Part shown: in pieces, positions 24,124-32,518 of the stretch
How positions within the stretch are numbered: the stretch's first letter is position 1
Layout: every line of letters begins with the position of its first letter
NCBI GenBank assembly: GCA_016871335.1
Contig: VFZF01000002.1
Location: forward strand, 62,001 to 126,000
Reading direction: 5' to 3'
DNA: 64,000 nucleotides
Origin: Acidimicrobiia bacterium
GTDB lineage: Bacteria > Acidobacteriota > Vicinamibacteria > Vicinamibacterales > SCN-69-37
Made by a program: the position numbers and the translations under genes
Notes under the pieces: generated by a model
Told to the model about the DNA's origin: nothing
Databases searched by the model: none
The model's input: the letters and a program-made list of their open reading frames with translations, nothing else

Positions 24124-24783
24124 ATGGGCGTGCGGATGACGATGCTGAGCGCGGTGCTGGCGGGGGTGTGTGTGGTGGTGTCCGCCGCGCCGCAACTGCC
24201 GCGCCCGGCGCACGGCCGGTTGTTTCCGCCCGAGAAGCTGGGCGAACTGGAAGGGCCCGATCGCGACGAGTGGCAGCAGCCCGAACGCATCATGGATGCG
24301 CTGGCGATCGCTGACGGGTCGCGCGTCGGTGACATCGGCGCCGGCGGCGGCTGGTTCACCGTGCGGCTGGCCCGGCGGGTCGGGCCGAACGGACGCGTGT
24401 TCGCGGAAGACATCCAGCGGCAGATGATCGAGTCCATCCAGCGCCGCGTGGCGCGTGAGGGACTGCGTAACGTGGACCCCATTCTCGGCACCCCCCTGGA
24501 TCCGAGGCTCCCGACCGGCCTTGATGCGGTCCTGATGGTGGACACATACCCGCAGTTGGACGACCCGGTCGGCCTGATGGCCCACGTCCGCCGCGCGCTC
24601 AAGCCGGGCGGCCGGCTCGGGATCGTCGACTTCAAGAAGGACATCCTCGGGCCCGGTCCCGATCTCGACGAACGACTCGAGCCCGAAGTCATCATTCGCG
24701 ACGCCGAACGCGCGGGCCTCCGGCTTCACGCGCACGAGACGTTTCTCCGTTACCAATACCTCCTGGTGTTCACCCCGCGCTGA
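24124..24783 (+). CDS. Exported SAM-dependent methyltransferase-like protein
   Basis: 219 residues from ATG 24124 (ATGs at 24136 and 24142 are also possible). A hydrophobic N-terminus (MLSAVLAGVCVVVSAAPQ) resembles a signal peptide. The class I methyltransferase core follows: VGDIGAGGGWFTVRLA as motif I, then GRVFAEDIQRQM, VLMVDTYPQL and RALKPGGRLGIVDF. Export of a SAM enzyme is odd; many such proteins occur in soil bacteria without assigned substrate. Its stop overlaps the next ATG (TGATG). Confidence 0.82.
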   Translation: MGVRMTMLSAVLAGVCVVVSAAPQLPRPAHGRLFPPEKLGELEGPDRDEWQQPERIMDALAIADGSRVGDIGAGGGWFTVRLARRVGPNGRVFAEDIQRQMIESIQRRVAREGLRNVDPILGTPLDPRLPTGLDAVLMVDTYPQLDDPVGLMAHVRRALKPGGRLGIVDFKKDILGPGPDLDERLEPEVIIRDAERAGLRLHAHETFLRYQYLLVFTPR

Positions 24784-25646
24784 TGTCGTCACTTCCCGGG
24801 TTCTTCCAGACGTATCAGCCCCCGATCGCGCGTGCGCTGGAGGCTTTTGTCCCGGCGTCCCCCGGTGGCCCCGTCGTGGACGCCATGCGGTACACGCTGC
24901 TCGCGCCGTCCAAGCGCGTCCGCGCAGTGCTCGTGCTCCTGTCCGCCGAACTCTGCGGCTCCTCGTCGCGGGCCATGCCGGCGGCCTGCGCCGTCGAAGC
25001 GATTCACGCGTCCTCGTTGATCCTCGACGACCTGCCGAGCATGGACAATGCGCCGCTGCGAAGAGGTCGCGCATCCGCGCACATCGAGTTTGGCGAAGCC
25101 GTGGCAATACTCGCGGCGTTCGGGCTGCTCAACGACGCGTACGGCCATCTGGCGCGCGCCTATGAACCGGCACTCGCCGCGCGCATCACGGCGCTGTATG
25201 CCGATGCCGTCGGCCTCGACGGGCTGGTGGCGGGTCAGGCGGAAGACGTGCTTGCCACCGATCAGGGGCTGACGTTCGACACCCTTGAGCGGATTCACCG
25301 GCGGAAGACGGGTGTGCTCTTCAGTGCAGCCGCCACCGCCGGCGCATTGTCCGCAGGCGGCTCCGCCGACGACATCGTCGCACTCACCGCGTACGCGAAG
25401 AACCTCGGTCTCGCGTTTCAGATCGTGGACGACCTGCTCGACGTCACCGGCACACCGGAGGAGACCGGCAAGGCCGTCAAGAGCGACGCCCGCAAGACCA
25501 CCTTTGTCTCGTTCAGCGGCGTGGACGGTGCGCGTGAACTCGCGCTTGAACTGTGCCGCACGGCCACCAGCGCGCTGGCGCCGTTTGGACGTCGCGCGAC
25601 ACACCTCGCCGCACTCGCCGACTTCGTCGCGCAACGGAGACTGTGA
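24783..25646 (+). CDS. ispA: Polyprenyl (farnesyl/geranylgeranyl) diphosphate synthase
   Basis: 287 residues. First Asp-rich motif LILDDLPSMDN near 80 and second VDDLLDVTG near 217 bind the magnesium-diphosphate; LLAPSKRVRAVLVLLS is the early Arg/Lys motif. It joins IPP to allylic diphosphates, most likely making C15 or C20 chains. The DDxx(xx)D form DDLPSMD with the two-residue insert is typical of IspA-type enzymes. It is coupled to the methyltransferase by TGATG. Confidence 0.9.
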   Translation: MSSLPGFFQTYQPPIARALEAFVPASPGGPVVDAMRYTLLAPSKRVRAVLVLLSAELCGSSSRAMPAACAVEAIHASSLILDDLPSMDNAPLRRGRASAHIEFGEAVAILAAFGLLNDAYGHLARAYEPALAARITALYADAVGLDGLVAGQAEDVLATDQGLTFDTLERIHRRKTGVLFSAAATAGALSAGGSADDIVALTAYAKNLGLAFQIVDDLLDVTGTPEETGKAVKSDARKTTFVSFSGVDGARELALELCRTATSALAPFGRRATHLAALADFVAQRRL

Positions 25647-25648
25647 CC

Positions 25649-27574
25649 ATGACCGCCGGCCCGCCGACAGGTGATGTGGATGCCCTGCGCGAGCGCCTGC
25701 GCGCACTCGGGTACCTCGACGCACGCGTGGATCGCTTTGTCCTGGGCGGCGCCGCCACGCGCGGCCGCGCCGTCTCACTCGCCGTCGCGGCGTCGCTCCG
25801 CATCGGCCTGCTCGCCGGCGTGTTGCTCGGGCCTGCCGCCGTCATCGGGCTCGCCACGCGCGCGCCCGGCCTCGTCACCAGCGTGACCGACGCTCTGGTC
25901 CTTGCGGCCTATCTCACCGTGCCGTTTGGCATCGCATCCGCGCTCCTCGCGTGCGTCGCGATCCTGACCGCAGGCTGGCTCGCACGTCAGAGCGCATCTG
26001 ATCCCGCCTTCGCTGCACGTGCGCGTCGTGCGGCGATCGCCGCCGGCCTCTTCGTCGCCGCCGCGTGTCTTGTGTATCTGACGTTATGGTGGCGCGCTGC
26101 CGTCCCACCCGGGGCGTGGGGCGCACAATTGCTCGCGCTCGCCGTCGCGGCGTCGATTGCCATCCTCATCGGTCACGTCGTCACGATCAGCGTGCTCGCC
26201 TATCTCGTGCGGCTCGGCTTGTCCGGATTACCCATGGGCTCCCCTCTCTCATCCCTTCGCGTCGTCGTCCCCCTCGGCGTGATGGCTCTCGGCGGTGCGA
26301 TGGTGCTGCTCCGTGCGTTGGCGCCCCAGGCGGACCCAGTGGTGCAGACCGCGCCGCTGACGGTCGTGCCGACTGGTGTGCGTGTGGTCGTGGTCGCCGT
26401 GGATGGGGTGGATGTGACAACCCTCACCCGCCTGCGCAGCGGCGGGAACCTTCCAACCTTTGATCGACTTCTGGGAGGAAGCACCGCTCCGCTCGCCGTA
26501 AGCATCGACCGCGACCCGGCGCAGGTGTGGACGACGCTGGCGACGGGCCAACCGGTGGAACGCCACGGCATCCGCGCGCTTGAAGGCCGGCAGCTCGCCG
26601 GGGTTGAAGGCCGCGTCGGTGCGGGATCGCGGCTGACGACGGCCACCGACCTGCTGCGGCTGACGCGCCCGACGATCGCGTCCGGTGATGACCGCCGCGT
26701 GCCGACATTCTGGGAAGTGGCCGCGACTGCGGGTCTGCGCACCGCCGTCGTGCATTGGTGGGCGACGTGGCCCGCCACGGAAGCCTCGCTCGCGACCGTC
26801 CTCTCCGATCGCGCGATCCTTCGACTGGAACAAGGCGGGGCACTGGCCGGAGAAATGGCGCCGGCGGGTGTGTATGAGCCCCTGCGCCAATCCGCCGCGT
26901 CGAGAACTGCGCGTGTCGATGCACGTGTTGCAGGCGTTGCGGATGGACTCGCGCCGGATATCGCCGCCATCGTCGACCGATCCGCGCGTCTCGACGCCAC
27001 GGTGCTTGATCTGGCGACGGATGCGGCGCTGGGCGGGCAGGATCTGTTGACGATGTACCTGCCGGGGCTCGACATCGCGCAGCACGCGCTGTTTCCGGAA
27101 TCACCCGCGGAGTCCCTGGCCCCGGCTGCTGCGGCCGAACGGGTCCGGGCGCTCGACGGGTATTACGCGTTTCTGGACCGCGTGATCGGTGCGACCGTAC
27201 TGCGGGATGCCCCGCCCTCGCTCGTGACGATGCTCGTCACACAACCGGGTCGCGTCGCGGTCGGTCCCGCCACGGCGAGCGGATCCGTGCTCGCGCTGGC
27301 CGGTCCCATCGCCGCGACCGGTCACGTCGAAACGATGGCGCTGTCCGCAGAAGCGCTCGCGCCCACGGTGTTGCGTGTGCTCGGCGTACCGGTGGCAGCA
27401 GACCTGGCCGCGACCGCTGCAGACGCTCTTGTCACGCCGGCGTTCATGCAGGCATTCCCGGTGCGTCCGGTCGCCACGTATGGAGAACGCCGGACGCGCC
27501 CTGCGGCGTCAACGGGACAACCGCTCGATCGGGAGATGATCGAGCGGATGCGAAGTCTGGGGTACGTGCGGTAG
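25649..27574 (+). CDS. Membrane protein with alkaline-phosphatase-superfamily (phosphodiesterase-like) domain
   Basis: 641 residues. Four to five membrane helices lie at about 38-225, then a large extracytoplasmic domain. That domain starts with VVVVAVDGVDVTTLTRL, has WTTLATGQPVERHGIRAL and VPTFWEVAATAGLRTAVVHWW, and later TMYLPGLDIAQHALFP, the layout of alkaline-phosphatase-fold phosphodiesterases that handle lipid or nucleotide phosphates. The C-terminus ends in MRSLGYV, a tail common in proteins of this group of bacteria. Substrate unknown. It follows the prenyl synthase by 2 bases; a GTG at 25643 is an alternative start. Confidence 0.75.
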   Translation: MTAGPPTGDVDALRERLRALGYLDARVDRFVLGGAATRGRAVSLAVAASLRIGLLAGVLLGPAAVIGLATRAPGLVTSVTDALVLAAYLTVPFGIASALLACVAILTAGWLARQSASDPAFAARARRAAIAAGLFVAAACLVYLTLWWRAAVPPGAWGAQLLALAVAASIAILIGHVVTISVLAYLVRLGLSGLPMGSPLSSLRVVVPLGVMALGGAMVLLRALAPQADPVVQTAPLTVVPTGVRVVVVAVDGVDVTTLTRLRSGGNLPTFDRLLGGSTAPLAVSIDRDPAQVWTTLATGQPVERHGIRALEGRQLAGVEGRVGAGSRLTTATDLLRLTRPTIASGDDRRVPTFWEVAATAGLRTAVVHWWATWPATEASLATVLSDRAILRLEQGGALAGEMAPAGVYEPLRQSAASRTARVDARVAGVADGLAPDIAAIVDRSARLDATVLDLATDAALGGQDLLTMYLPGLDIAQHALFPESPAESLAPAAAAERVRALDGYYAFLDRVIGATVLRDAPPSLVTMLVTQPGRVAVGPATASGSVLALAGPIAATGHVETMALSAEALAPTVLRVLGVPVAADLAATAADALVTPAFMQAFPVRPVATYGERRTRPAASTGQPLDREMIERMRSLGYVR

Positions 27575-27575
27575 G

Positions 27576-28178
27576 TTACTGACGCAGGAAGCGCGCTGCA
27601 CGCGGCAGCAACAGCGCGGCGATGGCGACTTTGGCGAGGTCAGCCACGATGAACGGAGCAATGCCCTGCGCCAAGGCCGCACCAAACGTCGGCACAAAAC
27701 GCGAGAGCCACGCGAAGCCGCCCATGTAGATGACCGCGAGACCGGCGAGCAGCGCCACCGAGGCGCGCACAATCGACCGATCCCAGCCCCGCTCGGCCAG
27801 ATAGCCGGCGGCAAACGCGGCCATCGGATACGCCAGCAGGTAGCCGCCGGTTGGTCCGAGCAGTCGGCCCGCACCGGGCGGCAGCACCAGCGACGGCGCA
27901 AACACCTGAAGCCCCGCCACGCCGGCGGCCAGATACGCCACCTGCGACGCCGCGCCGAGACGCGATCCCAGCACGGCTCCGGCGAGAATCACCACCAGCG
28001 GCGTCAACGTGAAGGGGACCGCCGTAAAGGGGAGGACCACCGTGAACTGCGCAGCTGTGGCCGTGGCCGCGACTGCCAGGGCGACGGCGGCGACCCGAAC
28101 CACCGGCGCGAGGCTGGCCGGCGTGGACGCGCCAAGTGAAGATTCAAGCATTGAGCCGCGAGCAGTGAAAGCTGACAT
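27576..28178 (-). CDS. bioY: BioY biotin transporter substrate-binding component
   Basis: About 200 residues from ATG 28178. Six membrane helices and the BioY signatures are seen: FTVVLPFTAVPFTLTPLVVILAG near 45, LGAASQVAYLAAGVAGLQVFA, and LGPTGGYLLAYPMAAFAAG. BioY binds biotin and works alone or with an energy-coupling factor module; no such module is adjacent. It converges on the phosphodiesterase-like gene with a 1-base gap and diverges from thiD with 19 bases between starts. Confidence 0.9.
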   Translation of the reverse strand: MSAFTARGSMLESSLGASTPASLAPVVRVAAVALAVAATATAAQFTVVLPFTAVPFTLTPLVVILAGAVLGSRLGAASQVAYLAAGVAGLQVFAPSLVLPPGAGRLLGPTGGYLLAYPMAAFAAGYLAERGWDRSIVRASVALLAGLAVIYMGGFAWLSRFVPTFGAALAQGIAPFIVADLAKVAIAALLLPRAARFLRQ

Positions 28179-28197
28179 GAGGGAGAATTCTAAGCGA

Positions 28198-28989
28198 ATG
28201 GTCGTTGCACTGACAATCGCCGGCAGTGATTCCGGTGGCGGCGCGGGCATCCAGGCCGACCTGAAGACGTTGGCCGCGCTGGGCGTCTACGGCACCTCGG
28301 CCATCACGGCCATTACGGCCCAGAACACCCGCGGCGTGACCGCGGTACAGGCGCTCGAGCCGGCCATGGTGGTCGCCCAAATCGACGCGGTGGCGTCGGA
28401 TCTTCGGCCGGCGGCCACAAAGATCGGCATGCTGGCCAATGCCGGGATCATCCACGCGGTTGTCGAGGCCCTGTCCCGCCTCCAGCTTCCCAATGTGGTC
28501 CTTGACCCGGTGATGGTCGCCAAAGGCGGCGATCACCTCCTGGATCCCGCCGCGGTCTCCGCCCTGCGCGACGCGCTGGTTCCACTCGCCACTGTGGTGA
28601 CTCCGAATGTGCCGGAGGCCGAGGTCCTCACTGGTCTCACCATCGTGACGACCGCCGACCTGCACTCGGCGTGCCGGCGACTGGTTGGCCTTGGCGCCCA
28701 ATCCGTGCTCGTCAAGGGCGGTCACCTCAAGGGGTCCGCCACCGACGTCTGGTCGGACGGTTCGCGGTTCGTGGAACTCTCCGCCGAACGCATCGACACC
28801 GCGCACACTCATGGCACCGGATGTACGCTGTCGTCGGCCATCGCGGCGGGACTCGCGCGTGGGCTTGAGATTGAGGCGGCCATCCGTGCCGCGAAGGACT
28901 ACGTGACCGGGGCGATTCGTCACGCCCCCGGGTTGGGCGGCGGCCACGGGCCGCTTGGGCACTTCTGGCATCTGACATCTGGCATCTGA
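28198..28989 (+). CDS. thiD: Hydroxymethylpyrimidine (phosphate) kinase
   Basis: 263 residues. The start region LTIAGSDSGGGAGIQADLK is the family signature, TQNTRGV-like AQNTRGV follows, and the C-terminus has HTHGTGCTLSSAIAAGLARG with the catalytic Asp/Cys turn. It phosphorylates HMP and HMP-P in thiamine synthesis. GAGGGAG lies 14 bases upstream of the ATG. The last seven codons are inside a 14-base tandem repeat that also supplies the stop. Confidence 0.93.
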   Translation: MVVALTIAGSDSGGGAGIQADLKTLAALGVYGTSAITAITAQNTRGVTAVQALEPAMVVAQIDAVASDLRPAATKIGMLANAGIIHAVVEALSRLQLPNVVLDPVMVAKGGDHLLDPAAVSALRDALVPLATVVTPNVPEAEVLTGLTIVTTADLHSACRRLVGLGAQSVLVKGGHLKGSATDVWSDGSRFVELSAERIDTAHTHGTGCTLSSAIAAGLARGLEIEAAIRAAKDYVTGAIRHAPGLGGGHGPLGHFWHLTSGI

Positions 28990-28997
28990 CATCTGAC
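28965..28997. repeat. 14-base tandem repeat at the end of thiD
   Basis: CTGGCATCTGACAT occurs twice in tandem (28965-28978 and 28979-28992), then CTGAC. It covers the thiD C-terminus and stop codon and reaches 15 bases before pepP. The unit contains the ATCTGAC word several times, like the other word-type spacers in this window. Confidence 0.8.
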
Positions 28998-29011
28998 GGC
29001 GGGACGCACCT

Positions 29012-30400
29012 ATGTTTTCAGCAGAGACCTATCAGCAGCGGCGGGCACGACTGAAGAAGGACATCGGGTCCGGGCTGGTCCTCTTCCTCGGCAATGACGA
29101 AGTCGGACGCACCTATGCGGCGTCCGTGTATCCGTTCCGCCAGGACAGCACGTTCCTCTATTTCTGGGCGGTGGATCAGCCGGGGCTCGCCGCGCTCATC
29201 GACGTCGACGCGAACACCGACACCCTCGTGGGTCAGGACGCGACGATGGCGGATGTGGTGTGGTCGGGGCCGATGCCCACGCTGGCCGCACGTGGCGCGG
29301 CGGCAGGCGTCACCCACACGATCACGCCGGCCGTATTGCAGCAGCGGCTGACGGCCGCGCTCGCGCAGGGACGCACCGTGCACTACCTCGCGCCGTATCG
29401 TTCGGATCACACCGTGAAGCTGGCGGCGTGGCTGGACCTCGCGCCCGGTGAGGTGAAGCCCGGACGATCGGAGGCGTTCCATCGCGCGGTCATCGCGCAA
29501 CGCAGCTACAAGAGCGCCGAGGAACTGACCGAGATGGAGCGCGCTGTAGGTGTGTCGCAGGCGATGTACGCCGCCGCGATGAGCGCGGCGAAACCCGGTC
29601 GCTACGAATACGCAATCGTCGCCGAGATCGAGCGTGTGGCCGTGGCGTCGGGCGGCACGTTTTCGTTCCTTCCGATCTGCTCGGTGCACGGCGAGACGCT
29701 GCACAATCCGTACTACCGGAATCAGATGCGGGCCGGTGATGTGCTCGTGCTCGACTCGGGCGCGGAGACGCCGAATGCGTACGCGTCAGACATCACCAGA
29801 ACGCTGCCAATTGGCGGACCGTTCACCACGCAACAGCGCCTGCTCTACGACATCGTCCTGCGCTCTCAGATGGGGGCAATCGCCGCCATCAAGCCTGGCG
29901 TGGCCTATCGGGACGTCCACCTTGGCGCCGCGCGTTCGATGGTGGTCGACCTCACGGCCGCGGGCCTGATGAAGGGCGACCCCGACGCCGCCGTTGCGGC
30001 CGGTGCCCACGCGCTGTTTTTCCCGCACGGCCTCGGCCACATGATCGGCCTCGACGTACACGACATGGAAAACCTCGGCGAGGAGTTTGTCGGCTACGGC
30101 GCCGGATTCACGCGGAGCACGCAGTTTGGTCTCGGCTACCTCCGCCTCGCCCGCACGCTCGAACCCGGCTTCGCCCTGACGGTGGAACCCGGTCTCTATT
30201 TCATTCCAGCGCTGATCGATCAGTGGAAGGCCGACGGCACCAACGCCGCGTTTCTCAACTTTGCGGAAATCGAGAAGTTCCGCGATGCGCGGGGGTATCG
30301 CGTCGAAGACAACGTCGTGGTGACCACGGATGGCTGTCGCGTGCTCGGCCCCGCGATTCCGAAAACCGTGGCGGATGTGGAAGCCGCCTGCGCAGGCTGA
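29012..30400 (+). CDS. pepP: Aminopeptidase P (Xaa-Pro aminopeptidase, M24)
   Basis: 462 residues. The N-terminal AMP_N domain (residues 1-130) starts FSAETYQQRRARL. The M24 pita-bread domain carries the five metal ligands: LVLDSGAETPNAYASDITRT, HGLGHMIGLDVHDME, LEPGFALTVEPGLYF and a late Glu in RVEDNVVVT. It removes N-terminal residues before proline with two manganese ions. It follows thiD by 22 bases, mostly repeat DNA, and is convergent with the ECF-sigma run. Confidence 0.93.
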   Translation: MFSAETYQQRRARLKKDIGSGLVLFLGNDEVGRTYAASVYPFRQDSTFLYFWAVDQPGLAALIDVDANTDTLVGQDATMADVVWSGPMPTLAARGAAAGVTHTITPAVLQQRLTAALAQGRTVHYLAPYRSDHTVKLAAWLDLAPGEVKPGRSEAFHRAVIAQRSYKSAEELTEMERAVGVSQAMYAAAMSAAKPGRYEYAIVAEIERVAVASGGTFSFLPICSVHGETLHNPYYRNQMRAGDVLVLDSGAETPNAYASDITRTLPIGGPFTTQQRLLYDIVLRSQMGAIAAIKPGVAYRDVHLGAARSMVVDLTAAGLMKGDPDAAVAAGAHALFFPHGLGHMIGLDVHDMENLGEEFVGYGAGFTRSTQFGLGYLRLARTLEPGFALTVEPGLYFIPALIDQWKADGTNAAFLNFAEIEKFRDARGYRVEDNVVVTTDGCRVLGPAIPKTVADVEAACAG

Positions 30401-30428
30401 ACCGAAGCCCTGGGCGGACCAAACGGAG

Positions 30429-30450
30429 CCCAGGGGCTTCAGCCCCTGGG
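30429..30450. terminator. Hairpin between convergent genes
   Basis: CCCAGGGGC-TTCA-GCCCCTGGG, 9 perfect pairs, right between the pepP end and the stop of the minus-strand membrane gene. There is no T run on either strand, so intrinsic termination is only possible. Confidence 0.5.
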
Positions 30451-30756
30451 TCAGCCCTGTCTGACCAGGCTCCCCACATACCCACGCAGCGCGACTGCCA
30501 TCACGGCATTCGCCACAAGTGCCACGGCCGTCACGGCGACCGGCAGGTCGCGCATCAGCCAGACACACAGCGCCACCGCCACGACCGCGTAGGCGTACAG
30601 CACGATGCGCCCGGCCCCTGTCACACGTCGCGGCGTGGTGTGGCGGACGACGTCCTGGGCGAACGTCGGCGAGGCCACCGGCGCCGGATCGGACATCGCG
30701 GCGCGCAGGAGTGCATCCATCCCATCCATCCCGTCCTTCAGTTCATCGTCACGCAT
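30451..30756 (-). CDS. Small membrane protein, possible partner of the ECF sigma factor
   Basis: 101 residues. A soluble N-terminal 40 residues (MRDDELKDGMDGMDALLRAA) precede two hydrophobic segments at about 51-66 and 72-92. It overlaps the sigma gene by 8 bases. This is the place of an anti-sigma factor, and anti-sigma factors have a cytoplasmic N-terminus and a membrane helix, but the zinc-finger motif (HxxxCxxC) is absent. Function inferred from position only. Confidence 0.6.
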   Translation of the reverse strand: MRDDELKDGMDGMDALLRAAMSDPAPVASPTFAQDVVRHTTPRRVTGAGRIVLYAYAVVAVALCVWLMRDLPVAVTAVALVANAVMAVALRGYVGSLVRQG

Positions 30757-31315
30757 GGATCCCCCGCTGTTGCAGCATCACGTGCAGCAGTTTGCGCGCG
30801 CGGTGCAGGTACGACTTCACGGTGTTTTCCGGTGTATCGAGCATGAGCGCGATCTCGCTCATGCTCGCCCCGAGCCAGTAGTGCAGACGTAGCGCCGATT
30901 GATAGATCTCCGGCAGTTCGTGCACACACGCCAGCACGAGCGCGTGCCGACGCGCCGCATCAAGTTGCCGGTCGGCGGATGGAGCGTCGCCCGCCCGTGT
31001 TGCGAGCACATCCGCGGGGACGTGCGGCGCGCGATAGCGCATACGCGCCTTCACATTCAGCGCGTGGTTGAACGTGATGCGATACACCCAGGTGCCAAAG
31101 GCCGCGTCGCCCCGCCAGGTCGTCAGCGCATGATGGATGCGCACGAACACCTCCTGGGCGACATCCTCGGCATCCGGCGCGAACTCCTGGCCGAGGATCG
31201 ACACCACGAGCCTGAACACGCGGTCCTGGTAGCGGTGCACCAGTTGGCCAAACGCGTCCTGATCCTGATGATCGCGACAACGGATGACCAGTTGGTCGTC
31301 AGTGAAATCGGTCAC
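30749..31315 (-). CDS. ECF-type RNA polymerase sigma factor
   Basis: 188 residues from GTG 31315. Sigma2 region: DAFGQLVHRYQDRVFRLVVS and DAEDVAQEVFVRIHH (region 2.2), then TWVYRITFNHALN (2.3-2.4). Sigma4: LPEIYQSALRLHYW and MSEIALMLDTPENTVKSYLHRARK, a helix-turn-helix for the -35 element. It probably controls a small regulon together with the membrane protein it overlaps. Confidence 0.94.
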   Translation of the reverse strand: MTDFTDDQLVIRCRDHQDQDAFGQLVHRYQDRVFRLVVSILGQEFAPDAEDVAQEVFVRIHHALTTWRGDAAFGTWVYRITFNHALNVKARMRYRAPHVPADVLATRAGDAPSADRQLDAARRHALVLACVHELPEIYQSALRLHYWLGASMSEIALMLDTPENTVKSYLHRARKLLHVMLQQRGIHA

Positions 31316-31325
31316 GGACTGCGGC

Positions 31326-31703
31326 TCAGCGGGACCGGCGGTTGCCGAGACTGTTGCCCCACATCAAGCCGACACCGAACAATAACAGCGGCATGGGCAG
31401 CGGCCAGAGGGGGGTGCCGTCGAAGTTCATGCCGGTCAGCCCCATGGCCAGCATCCCACCCAACCCCATCGCGACCCATGCCACACCGTGAATGAGCAAC
31501 TCCCGCGGATCCTCGGGAGCCTTCACAGGCTCAAGGGGCAACTCGGGTAGCGGGAAGCCCTTTTCCATCGCGATCAGCCGCTCCTGATGGATGATCTGCA
31601 TCCGGCGCTCACGCTCCCGGCTCCGGAAATACCACCAGGCCACAAGGGCCCCCACGAGGGCCAGCACAATCAGGGCGTCAGGAAATGAATGCGTCGTGTT
31701 CAT
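31326..31703 (-). CDS. DUF6249-like membrane protein
   Basis: 125 residues. One N-terminal helix (DALIVLALVGALVAWWYF) is followed by a charged linker with the EERER/QIIHQERLIAMEKG pattern seen in small membrane proteins next to ECF sigma genes, then two more helices (WVAMGLGGMLAMGLTG and MPLLLFGVGLMWG). It precedes the sigma gene by 10 bases and likely shares its transcript. Function unknown. Confidence 0.7.
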   Translation of the reverse strand: MNTTHSFPDALIVLALVGALVAWWYFRSRERERRMQIIHQERLIAMEKGFPLPELPLEPVKAPEDPRELLIHGVAWVAMGLGGMLAMGLTGMNFDGTPLWPLPMPLLLFGVGLMWGNSLGNRRSR

Positions 31704-31771
31704 GCCTTTAAGACAAGGTCAGCCGCGATCCGGTTGCGGCGGGCGCAGTGTAGCTGAGGGGAAGCCCTCGG

Positions 31772-31777
31772 TATACT
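31772..31777 (+). promoter_or_regulatory. -10 box of moaE (leaderless)
   Basis: TATACT with 6 bases to the moaE ATG and no Shine-Dalgarno sequence between. Transcription would start at or next to the ATG. Confidence 0.45.
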
Positions 31778-31783
31778 GATGCG

Positions 31784-32266
31784 ATGCTCGCGGTGACCCG
31801 GGACCCACTGTCGATAGACGCGCTGACGACGGCGGTCGAGGCGGCGGTCCGTGCCCGAGGCGAGGGCTGCGGCGCGCTGGCGTCCTTCCTCGGGGTTGTA
31901 CGGGCGACGCACCAGGGGCGGGCCGTCCGGTACCTGGAATACGAGGCGTTCGACGCGCTCGCCGTGAAGACCTTCGCGCAGATTCGTGATGAGGCCCTCG
32001 CCCGATGGCCCGATGCCGAACTGGCGTTGGTGCACCGGGTGGGACGCCTGGAGATCGGCGAGGCCAGCATCGCCATTGTTGCAGCCACCGCGCACCGCGC
32101 TGATGCGTTTGCGGTCTGCCGCTACGCCATCGAACGCGTGAAGCAGATCGCGCCCGTGTGGAAACACGAGTACTTCGTCGACGGCGATGCGTGGGTCGAA
32201 GGTGCCGTCGCGGACCCGGAAGACGCCGACGCCCGCGAGAAAGCGATGGCCATCGCATGCGCGTAA
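31784..32266 (+). CDS. moaE: Molybdopterin synthase catalytic subunit MoaE
   Basis: 160 residues. GALASFLGVVRATHQGRAVRYLEYEAF is the MoaE core with the active-site region, and HRVGRLEIGEASIAIVAATAHR and WKHEYFVDG complete the family pattern; the late Lys in PVWKHEYF is the catalytic residue known for MoaE. It inserts sulfur into precursor Z to form molybdopterin. moaD overlaps its end by 10 bases. Confidence 0.94.
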   Translation: MLAVTRDPLSIDALTTAVEAAVRARGEGCGALASFLGVVRATHQGRAVRYLEYEAFDALAVKTFAQIRDEALARWPDAELALVHRVGRLEIGEASIAIVAATAHRADAFAVCRYAIERVKQIAPVWKHEYFVDGDAWVEGAVADPEDADAREKAMAIACA

Positions 32267-32502
32267 CCGTGCGACTCTTCGCCAGGCTCCGTGAACTCGC
32301 GGGCCGCGAGGTGTGGACCACCGAGGTCCCGGCCGGCGCCACCGTGGCGGACGTGTGGGCAACCGTCACGCAGGCGCATCCTCCGCTCGCGCCGTTCGAC
32401 CGCGCCGTCTCGTGCGCGGTGAACGCGAATTTTTCGCGCATGTCCTCCCCTCTGCAGGAGGGCGACGATGTCGCATTTTTGCCGCCGGTGTCCGGTGGAT
32501 GA
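32257..32502 (+). CDS. moaD: Molybdopterin synthase sulfur carrier MoaD
   Basis: 81 residues, ubiquitin-like fold: RVTVRLFARLRELAG, a mid loop, and DDVAFLPPVSGG with the C-terminal Gly-Gly that is converted to thiocarboxylate. It overlaps moaE and ends 16 bases before prfA. Partners outside the window (MoaA, MoaC, MoeB) are needed for the pathway. Confidence 0.93.
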   Translation: MRVTVRLFARLRELAGREVWTTEVPAGATVADVWATVTQAHPPLAPFDRAVSCAVNANFSRMSSPLQEGDDVAFLPPVSGG

Positions 32503-32518
32503 TGAGAGCTGAACGCGC

